A DNA stretch of 64,000 nucleotides from Streptomyces sp. GKU 895 (GTDB lineage: Bacteria; Actinomycetota; Actinomycetes; Streptomycetales; Streptomycetaceae), in NCBI GenBank assembly GCA_002027195.1, contig MWJO01000034.1:1-64000 (forward strand), read 5' to 3'. This document shows, in pieces, positions 54,984 through 63,881 of this stretch. The position numbers and the translations under genes are program-made. Position 1 is the first letter of the stretch, and the number at the start of each line of letters is the position of its first letter. A model generated the notes under the pieces. It had not been told where the DNA came from. It saw only the letters and a list, made by a program, of their open reading frames with translations, and did no database searches.

Positions 54984-56300
54984 TCACGCGGGCTGCGGAG
55001 TCAGGCGTTTGTGGCCCCTGCGGTCGTAGTAGAGGGTCATCGCGAAGCCGAACAGCAGCCCCACGGCGGTCCCGATCGCGATCATCAGCCAGGAGCGGCT
55101 CAGACCGGCGTCCCCGCGCGCGTCGAAGTAGAGGATCGCGCGGACGCCGTCGCTGAGCTGGCGCATGGGCTCGAAGTGGGACAGGAAGCGGTAGAAGCCG
55201 GGGACCGCCTGAAGCGGGACGGTGGCGCCCGAGGACGGCAGGCCCAGGACGATGAACACGAACATGGAGACCAGCTGGCCGATGCCGCCGAACGCGGCGT
55301 TGATGGCCTGCACGCCGATGCCGACGGCCAGCGACGCGCAGTACGAGTAGATCCACAGCAGCGGCAGATGGGTCGCGTCCATGTCGAGGAGCGTGACGCA
55401 GGCCAGCATCACCAGGGACACGGTGATCAGGGTGATGCCCGCGGTCATCGCCATCTTCAGCAGCAAGGTTTGGGTGCGGCTGATGGGCACCGTGGGCAGC
55501 CGGGTGTGCCAGGGGCCGATCTCGTTGTCGGCGTAGCCGAGCGAGGTGTCGACGCCGTTGCTGATGACGTTGGCGCCCATGAAACCGGCCAGCACCAGCA
55601 GCAGCGTGTAGTAGAACGCCGTCAGCCCGAGCCCGCTGTGGCTGCCGACGGGATGGCCGACCTGGGTGGCCACGGCCACGGGGTCGGCGAGGAGCAGCTT
55701 GTCCGTCGCGGTGGCCCGGGGCGCCGCCTGGACCAGCTGCTTGCCGATGGTCTGCGAGGCCTGATGTGCCGCCTGGGTGTTGATCTGACTGGCGAGGGAC
55801 GAACCGAGGCTGCCCTTGCCGGGGTTGGTGAGCACGGTGATCGTCGGGCGTGCGGCGGCGCCGGTGGTGGTGAGCGCGGCGACCGCGTCCGTGAAGTCGG
55901 CCGGGATGACGAGCGCGCCGTAGACCTTGCCGGCGTTCAGCTCGTCCTTGGCCTCGGCCGGGCTCAGCCGCCGCCACTCGGCCTTGTCGTTCGACCTGTC
56001 GGCGAGGATCGACCGGGTGATCTGCGTGCCCAGGTTCTGCCGCTGGCCGGGCAGCGGCTTGCCGGTGTCGCCGTTGACCAGGGCGATCGGCAGGTTCTTG
56101 AGCTCGCCCTGCGGGTTGACGATGCCGCCCATGTAGAGGAGGGACAGCAGCAGGGCGAGCAGTCCGCTCAGGACCGTGGGGACGATCCAGAGCTTGGGGC
56201 GCCGCAGCAGGGTGGCGGCACGGGCCCCGGGAGCGGCGGGGGCAGGGGCACGGTCCGGGGGATCGGCCGGGCCGGGGGCCTGAGGGTCTGCGTCGGTCAT
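54984..56300 (-). CDS. YhgE/DUF3533-type membrane protein (ABC-2-like)
   Basis: 438 aa. A Pro/Ala-rich cytosolic start, a first helix (LWIVPTVLSGLLALLLSLLY), a large extracytoplasmic domain (ALVNGDTGKPLPGQRQNLGT), then five or six helices at the C-terminus. It resembles the efflux-permease-like protein at 12519-13531 but is intact. Role in export or cell-envelope function is inferred. Confidence 0.88.
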   Translation of the reverse strand: MTDADPQAPGPADPPDRAPAPAAPGARAATLLRRPKLWIVPTVLSGLLALLLSLLYMGGIVNPQGELKNLPIALVNGDTGKPLPGQRQNLGTQITRSILADRSNDKAEWRRLSPAEAKDELNAGKVYGALVIPADFTDAVAALTTTGAAARPTITVLTNPGKGSLGSSLASQINTQAAHQASQTIGKQLVQAAPRATATDKLLLADPVAVATQVGHPVGSHSGLGLTAFYYTLLLVLAGFMGANVISNGVDTSLGYADNEIGPWHTRLPTVPISRTQTLLLKMAMTAGITLITVSLVMLACVTLLDMDATHLPLLWIYSYCASLAVGIGVQAINAAFGGIGQLVSMFVFIVLGLPSSGATVPLQAVPGFYRFLSHFEPMRQLSDGVRAILYFDARGDAGLSRSWLMIAIGTAVGLLFGFAMTLYYDRRGHKRLTPQPA

Positions 56301-56451
56301 GGCTCTCCGTCGGGTCGCGGCGACGCGGGGCCCTGCACGGGGACGCGGTGTCCCCATGAGGGCGTGTCCTTCATAGGTACGCGACCACGGGCCCGCGCGC
56401 ACCCAGACGGTATGTGGCGGGGACCGGAATCACCCCCGCCGCTCCGGCGGT

Positions 56452-57030
56452 TCACCCGGCGAGGCGCAGCAGCGTCTCCTCGAAGGGCGCCGCGTCCGCG
56501 TCCGGCCGGTTGTGCGGAAGCCTGGCCAGGAGCATCGCCATGCCGCACGTATCGGTGACGGCGGAGAAGACCAGCCCGGCGCCGATCAGCCCGGAGAGCC
56601 AGTGCGCGGGCCGCCGGGCCAGCCCGGCGGCGAAGCCCGCCATCACCAGCGAACCGGCGGCGAGCCGCACCTGCCGGTCCATCGGCCACGGCGTCCGGGC
56701 CCCCGCCGGGCGCTCGACCGGGTGGCCGGCCGCGGCCCAGGCGCGGGTGCCGCCGTCCAGGGAGAGCGCCTCGATGCCGAGCGCCCCGAGCCGGTCGCGC
56801 CCTTGGGCGGAGCGGGCCCCGGAGGCGCACACGATCAGCAGCGGCCCGCGCGCGGCGGTCGCCCGGAGTGCGCCCGCGGCCTCGTCGAGCCGGTCCAGCG
56901 GGATGTTGTACGCGCCGGGGACATGGCCGCCGGCGAACTCCCCGGGGGTGCGCACGTCGACGACGGTGAACTCGGGGAGCCGGGCGGCGGCCACGGCGAC
57001 GGGGGTGGTCAGGGTGACGGGGGTCGTCAT
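56452..57030 (-). CDS. rhodanese with C-terminal DUF2892 membrane domain
   Basis: 192 aa. Rhodanese domain with catalytic Cys in LLIVCASGARSAQGRDRL; then two hydrophobic segments (LAAGSLVMAGFAAGLARR, LIGAGLVFSAVTDTCGMAML) typical of the DUF2892 membrane module. It moves sulfane sulfur at the membrane. Divergent from the CstR-like regulator with a palindromic operator between. Confidence 0.92.
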   Translation of the reverse strand: MTTPVTLTTPVAVAAARLPEFTVVDVRTPGEFAGGHVPGAYNIPLDRLDEAAGALRATAARGPLLIVCASGARSAQGRDRLGALGIEALSLDGGTRAWAAAGHPVERPAGARTPWPMDRQVRLAAGSLVMAGFAAGLARRPAHWLSGLIGAGLVFSAVTDTCGMAMLLARLPHNRPDADAAPFEETLLRLAG

Positions 57031-57072
57031 GGAACAGAACCCTTCGATGAGGTGTTGCCCCGCACGGGTAGG

Positions 57073-57088
57073 ATACCCACGGGGGTAT
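57073..57088. promoter_or_regulatory. CsoR/CstR-type operator
   Basis: ATACCCACGGGGGTAT: 6-bp perfect arms, the ATACCC-GGGTAT type operator of the CsoR/CstR family, between rhodanese and regulator genes. Two matching sites occur at 59631 and 59665. Confidence 0.75.
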
Positions 57089-57103
57089 AGAGGAGGAGAA
57101 ATC

Positions 57104-57382
57104 GTGCAACTCGACATGTCCGCCGAGGAGCTGAAGTCGGCGCTCAACCGGCTGCGCCGCGCTCAGGGCCAGCTGGCCGGAGTCATCCGCATGATCGAGG
57201 AGGGGCGGGACTGCGAGGACGTCGTCACCCAGCTCGCGGCGGTCTCACGGGCCCTGGACCGGGCCGGGTTCTCGATCATCGCGACCGGCCTGGAGCAGTG
57301 CATGACCAGCGAGGACCCCGAGGTGCGCAACTCCGCGCAGATGCGGGCCCGGCTGGAGAAGCTCTTTCTCTCCCTGGCCTGA
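57104..57382 (+). CDS. cstR: CsoR/FrmR-family repressor, CstR-like persulfide sensor
   Basis: 92-aa four-helix protein (NRLRRAQGQLAGVIRMIEEG). Cys residues in GRDCEDVV and GLEQCMTS occupy the two conserved positions, but the histidine that completes the copper site in CsoR is absent. That pattern fits CstR, which senses per/polysulfides through two cysteines. All surrounding genes are sulfane-sulfur enzymes, supporting this. GTG start after GAGGAGGAG. Confidence 0.85.
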   Translation: MQLDMSAEELKSALNRLRRAQGQLAGVIRMIEEGRDCEDVVTQLAAVSRALDRAGFSIIATGLEQCMTSEDPEVRNSAQMRARLEKLFLSLA

Positions 57383-57406
57383 CCCCATGACGACGCCGGC
57401 CGGCGA

Positions 57407-58152
57407 TCACCACGCGACCGTGACGGCCATGGCCCCGGCGATCGTCAGGAGCACGGCCCCGAAGGCCCGCTGAAGCGTCGCGGGGGACACCTTCGCGGCC
57501 AGCCGTCCGCCGTCCCACGCTCCCAGGACGGCGGTCGCCAGGAACGGCATGATCAGCGCCCAGTCCAGGTGGACCCCCGCATGGGCCCGAGCCGCGAGGG
57601 CGAACGTGGCGTTGGCGACGATGACCAGCAGACTGGTCCCCACCGCCGCGCTCATCGGCACCGCCAGCACCGTCACCAGCGCCGGTACGGCGAGAAAGCC
57701 GCCGCCGACCCCGAGGAGCCCGGTCACCGCCCCCCAGCCCGGCCCCGGCGGCCGCCGCGCGGCCGGTCGACACGGTTCCGGTTCTCCGTGGCGTACGACG
57801 ACGCAGCATGCGTACGGCGGCCAGGGCGGCCAGCGCCGCGAACATCAGCGTCAGCAGGGCCGCGGGGAGCCGCGCGGTGAGAGCGCCGGCCAGAGCGGCG
57901 GGCAGCAGCCCGGCCGCCGCGAACAGCAGCCCGGCCCGCCAGCGCACCGCCCCGGCCCGGGCGTGGGCCACCAGGGCGGTGACCGACGTGACGATCACGA
58001 TGACCAGGCTGCCCGTGGCCGCGGCGGCGGGGCTGAAGCCGAGCAGGTAGATCAGGGCCGGGACGGTCAGGATGCTCCCGCCCGCCCCCGAGCGCGCCCA
58101 GCGCGAGTCCGACCAGGCCGCCCGCGATCAGGGCCAGGACGAGGGCGGTCAT
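57407..58152 (-). pseudogene. TauE/SafE sulfite exporter family protein (two frameshifts)
   Basis: Three frames carry one protein: MTALVLALIAGGLVGLALGA, then GAGGSILTVPALIYLLGFSP with VIVTSVTALVAHARAGAVRW, then VTGLLGVGGGFLAVPALVTV to the stop at 57407. Breaks occur at about 58090 (G5 run, one too many) and about 57733 (G6 run, one too many). Exporter of sulfite or sulfur oxyanions, probably the last step of the detoxification pathway. Confidence 0.88.
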
Positions 58153-58239
58153 ATGACGGCCCCGGCGGACCGGTGGCGGCGGTACGGGGGAGGGGCGCCA
58201 TGGCAGTCGTACGTCATGGGTGTTTCCCGATCCCGCGCG

Positions 58240-59607
58240 TCAGTCGGTGGTACAGAGCGTGAGCCCGGCCTCGGCGGCCGCCGCGTAGCCGTCGTCCACG
58301 GCCACCACCTCGCGGCCGGCCGCGTCGAGCACGGACGCGGCGATGGCGGCGCGCATGCCGCCCGCGCAGTGCACCCACACCGTGCCCTCGGGCACCTCGT
58401 TCAGGCGGTGGTGGAGCTGGTGGACGGGGACGTGGACGCTGCCCTCGATCCAGCCACCCGCCCGTTCGCCGTCCCGGCGCACGTCGACGACCACCACGTC
58501 CTCGCCGCGCTCGCGGGCGGCCGCCAGGTCGGCGAACGTGGCCCGGCGGAAGGCGGCGGGCGCGGTTCCGTCGGTGATCCAGTCGGCAGGGGTGCCGACG
58601 GATGCGGCGGCCGGGCGGTCGATGCCGACCCGGGTCAGTTCCCGCTGGGCCCGGGCCAGGTCCCCGGCGTTCCCGGCGAGCAGCGTCACCGGCTTGCCCC
58701 ACGGGATCATCCAGGCCAGATACGTGGCGAGCTGCCCGTCGACCTCGAAGTTGAACGCGCCGGCCACATGCCCGGCGGCGAAGGCGACCCGGCCGCGCAG
58801 ATCCACGACCCACTCACCGGCCGCGAGCCGCCGGCCGATCTCCTCGGCGTCGGCGCGGCGCGGCGCCGTCAGGTCCACGGGAGCGGGCCCGCCGGCGTTG
58901 GCCGGGCCCATGTGGGCGTAGTAGGCGGGTATGTCGTCGAGCCCGGCCAGCAGCTCCTTGACGAAGGTGTCCACGTCCTGGAGGAGCCCCGGGTTGGAGG
59001 CCTTCGCGGCGCCGATCGTGCCGCCCTCGTCACCCGCGGCGGAGGAGGCGCAGAAGCTTCCGAAGCCGTGCGTGGGCAGGACGGGCACCTCGTCGGCCAG
59101 TTCCGCGGCGAGGCGGTGCACGGAGGCGTGCTGGGCCCGGGCCAGCCGTTCGGTCAGCCGCGGTTCGACCAGGTCGGGGCGGCCCACGCCCCCGATCAGC
59201 AGCGACCCGCCGGTGAAGGCGGCCACCGCGTGCCCGGCCTCCTGGAGGACGTACGAGGTGTGGTGCGGGGTGTGTCCGGGCGTGGCCACCGCCCGCAGTG
59301 TCAGGTCCTCGTCGACCGGTTCCAGGTCCCCGTCGGCGACCGGGAGGCGGGTGCAGGCCACCTCGGCGCCGGCCGGGACCAGGTAGCGGGCGCCGGTCAG
59401 GCGGGACAGCTCCAGGCCGCCGCTGACGTAGTCGTTGTGCACATGGGTCTCGGCGACGGCCACGATCCGCACCCCGCGTCGCGCTGCCAGGGCGAGGACG
59501 CGGTCGATGTCGCGGGGCGGGTCCACGGCCACCGCGGTCCGGGCGCCGCCCGCCAGATAACTGCGGTTGCCCAGCCCTTCGGTCTCCAGAGTGTCGACAA
59601 AGTACAC
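58240..59607 (-). CDS. persulfide dioxygenase-like MBL protein with two rhodanese domains
   Basis: 455 aa. The metallo-beta-lactamase domain with THVHNDYVSGG and TPGHTPHHTSYVL is of the ETHE1/persulfide dioxygenase type. It is followed by a degenerate rhodanese domain (position of the Cys reads LLAGNAGD) and an active one with VWVHCAGGMRAAI. It oxidises persulfide to sulfite. GTG start with GAAGGAG; two CstR operators lie upstream. Confidence 0.92.
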   Translation of the reverse strand: MYFVDTLETEGLGNRSYLAGGARTAVAVDPPRDIDRVLALAARRGVRIVAVAETHVHNDYVSGGLELSRLTGARYLVPAGAEVACTRLPVADGDLEPVDEDLTLRAVATPGHTPHHTSYVLQEAGHAVAAFTGGSLLIGGVGRPDLVEPRLTERLARAQHASVHRLAAELADEVPVLPTHGFGSFCASSAAGDEGGTIGAAKASNPGLLQDVDTFVKELLAGLDDIPAYYAHMGPANAGGPAPVDLTAPRRADAEEIGRRLAAGEWVVDLRGRVAFAAGHVAGAFNFEVDGQLATYLAWMIPWGKPVTLLAGNAGDLARAQRELTRVGIDRPAAASVGTPADWITDGTAPAAFRRATFADLAAARERGEDVVVVDVRRDGERAGGWIEGSVHVPVHQLHHRLNEVPEGTVWVHCAGGMRAAIAASVLDAAGREVVAVDDGYAAAAEAGLTLCTTD

Positions 59608-59630
59608 GGCGTTTCTCCTTCGCGGGAAAT

Positions 59631-59644
59631 TACCCCCGGGGGTA
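59631..59644. promoter_or_regulatory. CstR-type operator, perfect palindrome
   Basis: TACCCCCGGGGGTA, upstream of the MBL-rhodanese gene. Confidence 0.75.
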
Positions 59645-59664
59645 TCTGTCTCTCAAGGTAACAG

Positions 59665-59680
59665 ATACCCCTGGGGGTAT
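59665..59680. promoter_or_regulatory. CstR-type operator, second copy
   Basis: ATACCCCTGGGGGTAT with 7-bp arms, 20 bp beyond the first; tandem sites suggest cooperative repression. Confidence 0.75.
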
Positions 59681-59796
59681 TAATCCGACCGTGCGGAGCC
59701 GCCGCCGGCCGGCCCGGGGGCCGGCCGGCAACTCCGTCTGCTCGGGCAGAAGTTGATGTGTGAAACTGTCGTCAGCCGATCAAAATGGAGTGCAAC

Positions 59797-60585
59797 GTGA
59801 CGCAGGACGGCACCGTCGAGGAGATCGACACCAGCAGGCCGCACCCCGCCCGGATCTACGACTACCTGCTGGGCGGCAAGGACCACTACGAGGTGGACCA
59901 GGAGGCGGGGGACCGGCTGGTCTCCGTCGCGCCCGAGGCGCGGATCGGCGTCCGCGCCAACCGCGCCTTCCTCCAGCGCGCGGTCCAGTACGTCGTCGGC
60001 AGCGGCGTCCGCCAGATCCTCGACGTCGGCACCGGGCTGCCCACCTCGCCGAACGTCCACGAGATCGCCAACGCGGCGGCCCCCGACGTCCGCGTCGCCT
60101 ATGTCGACAACGACCCGATCGTGAAGCGGCACGGCGACGCGCTGCTCAGCCGCTCGGGTTCCACCAGCATCGTGCTGGCCGACCTGCGTGACCCGCGCAG
60201 CATCGTGGACCACCCCGACGTCCGCAGGGTCATCGACTTCGACGAGCCGGTGGCGCTGCTCCTGGTGGCGATCCTGCACTTCGTCACCGCGGCCGAGAAG
60301 CCCGCCGAGATCGTCGCCGCCCTGCGCGACGCGCTCCCGGCCGGCAGCTTCCTGGTGCTCTCGCACGCCACGGGTGACTTCGCCGAGCGCAGCGACGCCC
60401 AGGCCGTCTACAAGAACGCCACCGCCACCATGAACCTGCGCACCCGCGCCGAGGTCGAGCGGCTCTTCGACGGCTTCGAGCTCGTCGAGCCCGGCCTGAC
60501 CCAGGTCCCGTTCTGGCGCCCGGACACCCCGCCGCCGGCCGGGGCCGAGCAGATCGGCTTCTACGGGGGAGTCGGCCGGAAGTAG
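59797..60585 (+). CDS. DUF574 SAM-dependent methyltransferase
   Basis: 262 aa. Characteristic start IDTSRPHPARIYDYLLGGKD, SAM-binding QILDVGTGLPTSPNVHEIA, AYVDNDPIVKRHGDALL and ending IGFYGGVGRK. Streptomyces encode many such proteins; substrates are unknown. I prefer the GTG at 59797 (GGAG 6 bp upstream) to the ATG at 59785. It lies divergent to the CstR-controlled gene. Confidence 0.92.
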   Translation: MTQDGTVEEIDTSRPHPARIYDYLLGGKDHYEVDQEAGDRLVSVAPEARIGVRANRAFLQRAVQYVVGSGVRQILDVGTGLPTSPNVHEIANAAAPDVRVAYVDNDPIVKRHGDALLSRSGSTSIVLADLRDPRSIVDHPDVRRVIDFDEPVALLLVAILHFVTAAEKPAEIVAALRDALPAGSFLVLSHATGDFAERSDAQAVYKNATATMNLRTRAEVERLFDGFELVEPGLTQVPFWRPDTPPPAGAEQIGFYGGVGRK

Positions 60586-60628
60586 GGAAGCGGACGCGAA
60601 GTGCGCCGGGCGGTGCGGCGCACCCCGC

Positions 60629-61258
60629 TCAGCGTGCCAGCGGGGCGTCCGTCCGCTCGGCGATGTCCTCGGCGGTGACGCCGGGCGCGCACTCCACGAG
60701 GGCGAGGCCGGCGGGGGTGACGTCGAGGACGCCCAGGTCGGTGATGACGCGCTGCACACAGCGCTCCCCGGTGAGCGGCAGCGTGCACTCCTCGACGATC
60801 TTCGGGGTGCCGTCCTTGGCGGTGTGCTCCATGAGGACGATGACCCGGCGGGCCCCGTGGACCAGGTCCATCGCGCCGCCCATGCCCTTGACCATCTTGC
60901 CGGGGATCATCCAGTTGGCGAGGTCGCCGTGTGCGGAGACCTGCATGGCGCCGAGGACGGCGGTGTCGATGTGGCCGCCGCGGATCATGCCGAAGGAGAG
61001 CGCCGAGTCGAAGAAGGACGCCCCCGGCAGCACGGTGACGGTCTCCTTGCCCGCGTTGATGAGATCCGGGTCGACCTCGGCCTCGGTGGGGTAGGGGCCG
61101 GTGCCGAGGATGCCGTTCTCGGAGTGCAGGACGACCTGGACGCCGGGCGGGAGATGGCCGGGGATCAGGGTGGGCAGTCCGATGCCGAGGTTGACGTAGG
61201 AGCCGTCGGTGAGTTCGGCGGCGGCGCGGGCGGCCATCTGGTCGCGGGTCCAGCTCAT
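60629..61258 (-). CDS. scoB: 3-oxoacid CoA-transferase subunit B
   Basis: 209 aa. Catalytic Glu in LHSENGILGTGPYP; SYVNLGIGLPTLIPGHLP and the PGKMVKGMGGAMDLV loop. Forms a heterodimer with the upstream A subunit to move CoA from succinyl-CoA onto a 3-oxoacid (acetoacetate or 3-oxoadipate). ATGA overlap with scoA. Confidence 0.92.
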   Translation of the reverse strand: MSWTRDQMAARAAAELTDGSYVNLGIGLPTLIPGHLPPGVQVVLHSENGILGTGPYPTEAEVDPDLINAGKETVTVLPGASFFDSALSFGMIRGGHIDTAVLGAMQVSAHGDLANWMIPGKMVKGMGGAMDLVHGARRVIVLMEHTAKDGTPKIVEECTLPLTGERCVQRVITDLGVLDVTPAGLALVECAPGVTAEDIAERTDAPLAR

Positions 61259-62010
61259 GCTCGTACGGTCCTCTTCTCCACGTGCTTGTCGGCGGCCTGA
61301 CGGGCCGTCAACTCGACCACCCGCTGCACGAAGACGCCGGGGACGTGCACGTCGTCGGGGCTCAACCCGCCCGGTTCCACGAGCTCTTCGACCTCGGCGA
61401 CCGTGATCCGGCCCGCCATGGCGGCGAGTGGGTTGAAGTTCGCGGCGGACCTGCGGAACACCAGGTTCCCGTGGCGGTCGCCGCGCCAGGCCCGGACGAG
61501 GGCGAAGTCGGTGGTGATGCCGTGCTCCAGGACGTACGGGCGGCCCCGGAAGGTGCGGATCTCCTTCGCGGGGGACGTGACGGCCACCGAGCCGTCGGCC
61601 GCATGGCGCCAGGGCAGGCCTCCGTCGGCGACCTGGGTGCCGACGCCCGCCGGGGTGTAGAACGCGGGGATGCCCGCGCCGCCGGCTCTCAGCCGCTCGG
61701 CCAGGGTGCCCTGCGGCACCAGCTCCACCTCCAGCTCGCCCGACAGGTACTGGCGGGCGAACTCCTTGTTCTCGCCGACGTAGGAGCCCGTCACGCGGGC
61801 GATCCGGCCGGCGGCCAGCAGGACGCCGAGCCCGCGGCCGTCCACGCCGCAGTTGTTCGAGACGACCTCCAGGCCGCGGGCGCCCTGGGCGTGCAGGGCC
61901 TGGACGAGCACCTCGGGGACGCCGCTGAGGCCGAAGCCGCCGACGGCCAGCGACGCGCCGTCGGGGATGTCCGCGACCGCCTCGCCGGCGCTCGCGCTGA
62001 CCTTGTCCAT
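61255..62010 (-). CDS. scoA: 3-oxoacid CoA-transferase subunit A
   Basis: 251 aa. Signature DGASLAVGGFGLSGVPEVLV, VSNNCGVDGRGLGVLL and GDRHGNLVFRRSAANFNPL. Substrate choice (acetoacetate or 3-oxoadipate) cannot be told from sequence; the neighbouring FAH hydrolase favours an aromatic-degradation role. Confidence 0.92.
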   Translation of the reverse strand: MDKVSASAGEAVADIPDGASLAVGGFGLSGVPEVLVQALHAQGARGLEVVSNNCGVDGRGLGVLLAAGRIARVTGSYVGENKEFARQYLSGELEVELVPQGTLAERLRAGGAGIPAFYTPAGVGTQVADGGLPWRHAADGSVAVTSPAKEIRTFRGRPYVLEHGITTDFALVRAWRGDRHGNLVFRRSAANFNPLAAMAGRITVAEVEELVEPGGLSPDDVHVPGVFVQRVVELTARQAADKHVEKRTVRA

Positions 62011-62072
62011 GGGACCTTTCCGATCTTGCGGTTCTTGCCGCTTCAGGGCTGTTTCGGTGCTTCAGGGGTGCT

Positions 62073-62804
62073 TCACGGCTGCTTCAGCGACTCGGAGATC
62101 GACTTGACCCCGCCGTGCGCGGTGAGGCCGCCGTCGACCGGGATCTCGGCGCCGGTGATGAACGACGCCGCGTCGGAGAGCAGGAACACGACGAGCGGGG
62201 TGATCTCGTCGACGGTCCCGGTGCGGCCGAGCGGCGTCTCGCGGAGGTTCGCCTCGCGGAAGGCGGGCGCGGCGGACGCGGTCATCTCGGTCTCGATGAA
62301 CCCGGGATGGATGGTGTTGACCCGGATGCCCCGCGGGCCGAGCTCCAGGGCGGACGCCTTCGACAGGCCCCTGAGCGCCCACTTGCTCGCCGTGTACGCC
62401 ACCGGGTAGTGACCGGTGAGGGCCGCGGTGGAGCCGACGTTGACGATCGAGGCACCCGGCCGCATCAGCGGTGCGAGGTGCTGGATGCCGAGGAGCGGTC
62501 CGGTGACGTTCACGGCGTGCACCCGCGCGAAGTCCTCGGGGCGCACGTCGTCCAGGCGGGCGCGCCAGGTGATGCCCGCGTTGTTGACCAGGCCGTGCAC
62601 CTGGCCGTACGACTCCCCGAGTGCGGCGGCGAGTCCGGCCCACTCCTTCTCGCTGGTGACGTCGAGGCGGCGACAGCCCGGGGCGTCCGTCACGTCGGTG
62701 GCGATGACCCGGGCGCCCTCCCGGGTGAGGGCCTCCGCCTCCGCCGCACCCTGGCCGCGGGCGGCGCCGGTGACGACGACCACCTTGCCCAGCAGCGGCT
62801 TCAC
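62073..62804 (-). CDS. short-chain dehydrogenase/reductase (glucose/ribitol type)
   Basis: 243 aa. Cofactor motif VVVTGAARGQGAAEAEAL, LVNNAGITW, catalytic Tyr/Lys in YPVAYTASKWALRGL and C-terminal ASFITGAEIPVDGGL. GTG start overlapping the upstream FAH stop (GTGA). Probably one step of the same catabolic pathway. Confidence 0.93.
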   Translation of the reverse strand: MKPLLGKVVVVTGAARGQGAAEAEALTREGARVIATDVTDAPGCRRLDVTSEKEWAGLAAALGESYGQVHGLVNNAGITWRARLDDVRPEDFARVHAVNVTGPLLGIQHLAPLMRPGASIVNVGSTAALTGHYPVAYTASKWALRGLSKASALELGPRGIRVNTIHPGFIETEMTASAAPAFREANLRETPLGRTGTVDEITPLVVFLLSDAASFITGAEIPVDGGLTAHGGVKSISESLKQP

Positions 62805-63772
62805 GGCCGCTCCCGGCCCCGGCGCCGCCCGGCCGGGAGCGGCACCGGTGCGGCGCCGGCGACGACCGTGTTGGAGACGGCGCCGATGCCCTCGACGGCG
62901 AGGGTGACCGTGTCACCCGGCCTCAGTGGTGGCGGGTCCTGGCGGCCGCGGACTCCCCACAGCTCGGCGAGACAGCCGCCGTTGCCGCAGGTGCCGGAGC
63001 CGAGGACGTCACCTGGGCGCACCCAGGTGCCGCGCGACGCGTACGCGGTCATCTCCTCGAAGGTCCAACTCATGTGGGAGAGCAGGTCCTTGCCCACCAC
63101 CTCGCTGTTCACCGAGGCGGTGAGGGCGAGCCGCAGGAAGCCGTCCGGGTCGCGGTACCGCTCCATCTCGTCGGCCGTGACGAGGTACGGGCCGAGGGTG
63201 GTGGCCGTGTCCTTGCCCTTGCAGGGGCCGAGGTTGACCTTCATCTCGGCGGACTGCAGATCGCGGGCGGACCAGTCGTTGAAGACGGTGTAGCCGACGA
63301 TGTGCTCGCGGGCCTCCTCCGGGGTGAGGTCACGCCCCTCCCGGCCGATCACGGCGGCGACTTCCAGCTCGAAGTCGAGCACGGCCGACCCGGGCGGCAC
63401 CGGTATGTCGTCGTAAGGGCCGTACATCGCATAGGGGTTGGTGAAGTAGAACGTCGGGGCCGCGTACCACTGCTCCGGCACGCCCGCGTTCCCGTCGATG
63501 GACCGGCGTACCCCTTCCACGTGCTCCTCGAAGGTCACGAAGTCCCGCACGGTGGGCGGCTGGAGAGGCGGCAGCAGCCGCACCTCGGAGACGTGCGGGC
63601 CGGGCGGCACGTCGAACGCGGTCGCGCCCGCGTCGAGCAGCCGGTCCAGGCCGCCCGTCTCGGCGAGCAGCCCGGCCAGCGAGCGCACGGCGGGCAGCGG
63701 GTACAGCGTGCCGTCCGCCTCGACGACGGCCACCTGCCGCCGACCGCGGAACTCGTAGCTTGCGAAACGCAT
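62801..63772 (-). CDS. fumarylacetoacetate hydrolase family protein
   Basis: 323 aa. FAH-fold motifs DFELEVAAVIGREGRDLTPE, YTVFNDWSARDLQ, LGPCKGKDTATTLGP and GDVLGSGTCGNGGC. It hydrolyses or hydrates a keto-acid ring-fission product. The ATG at 63772 is followed upstream by a 15-bp tandem repeat; the ORF reads through the repeat but without homology. Confidence 0.92.
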   Translation of the reverse strand: MRFASYEFRGRRQVAVVEADGTLYPLPAVRSLAGLLAETGGLDRLLDAGATAFDVPPGPHVSEVRLLPPLQPPTVRDFVTFEEHVEGVRRSIDGNAGVPEQWYAAPTFYFTNPYAMYGPYDDIPVPPGSAVLDFELEVAAVIGREGRDLTPEEAREHIVGYTVFNDWSARDLQSAEMKVNLGPCKGKDTATTLGPYLVTADEMERYRDPDGFLRLALTASVNSEVVGKDLLSHMSWTFEEMTAYASRGTWVRPGDVLGSGTCGNGGCLAELWGVRGRQDPPPLRPGDTVTLAVEGIGAVSNTVVAGAAPVPLPAGRRRGRERP

Positions 63773-63792
63773 GGAAGGGGTCCTGTCGGAAG

Positions 63793-63881
63793 GGTCGGGT
63801 CGGACCTGGCGGGTCGGACCAGGTCGGGTCGGACCGGGTCGGGTCGGACCAGGTCGGTTCGGACCGGGGTGGGTCAGACCG
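63793..63881. repeat. 15-bp tandem repeat, about six units
   Basis: The core TCGGACC recurs at 63800, 63814, 63829, 63844 and 63859, with a variant TCAGACC at 63874, a period of 14-15 bp. Consensus unit GGTCGGGTCGGACCR. The last unit contains the stop codon of the upstream (minus-strand) gene. It lies between that stop and the FAH start. Confidence 0.9.
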
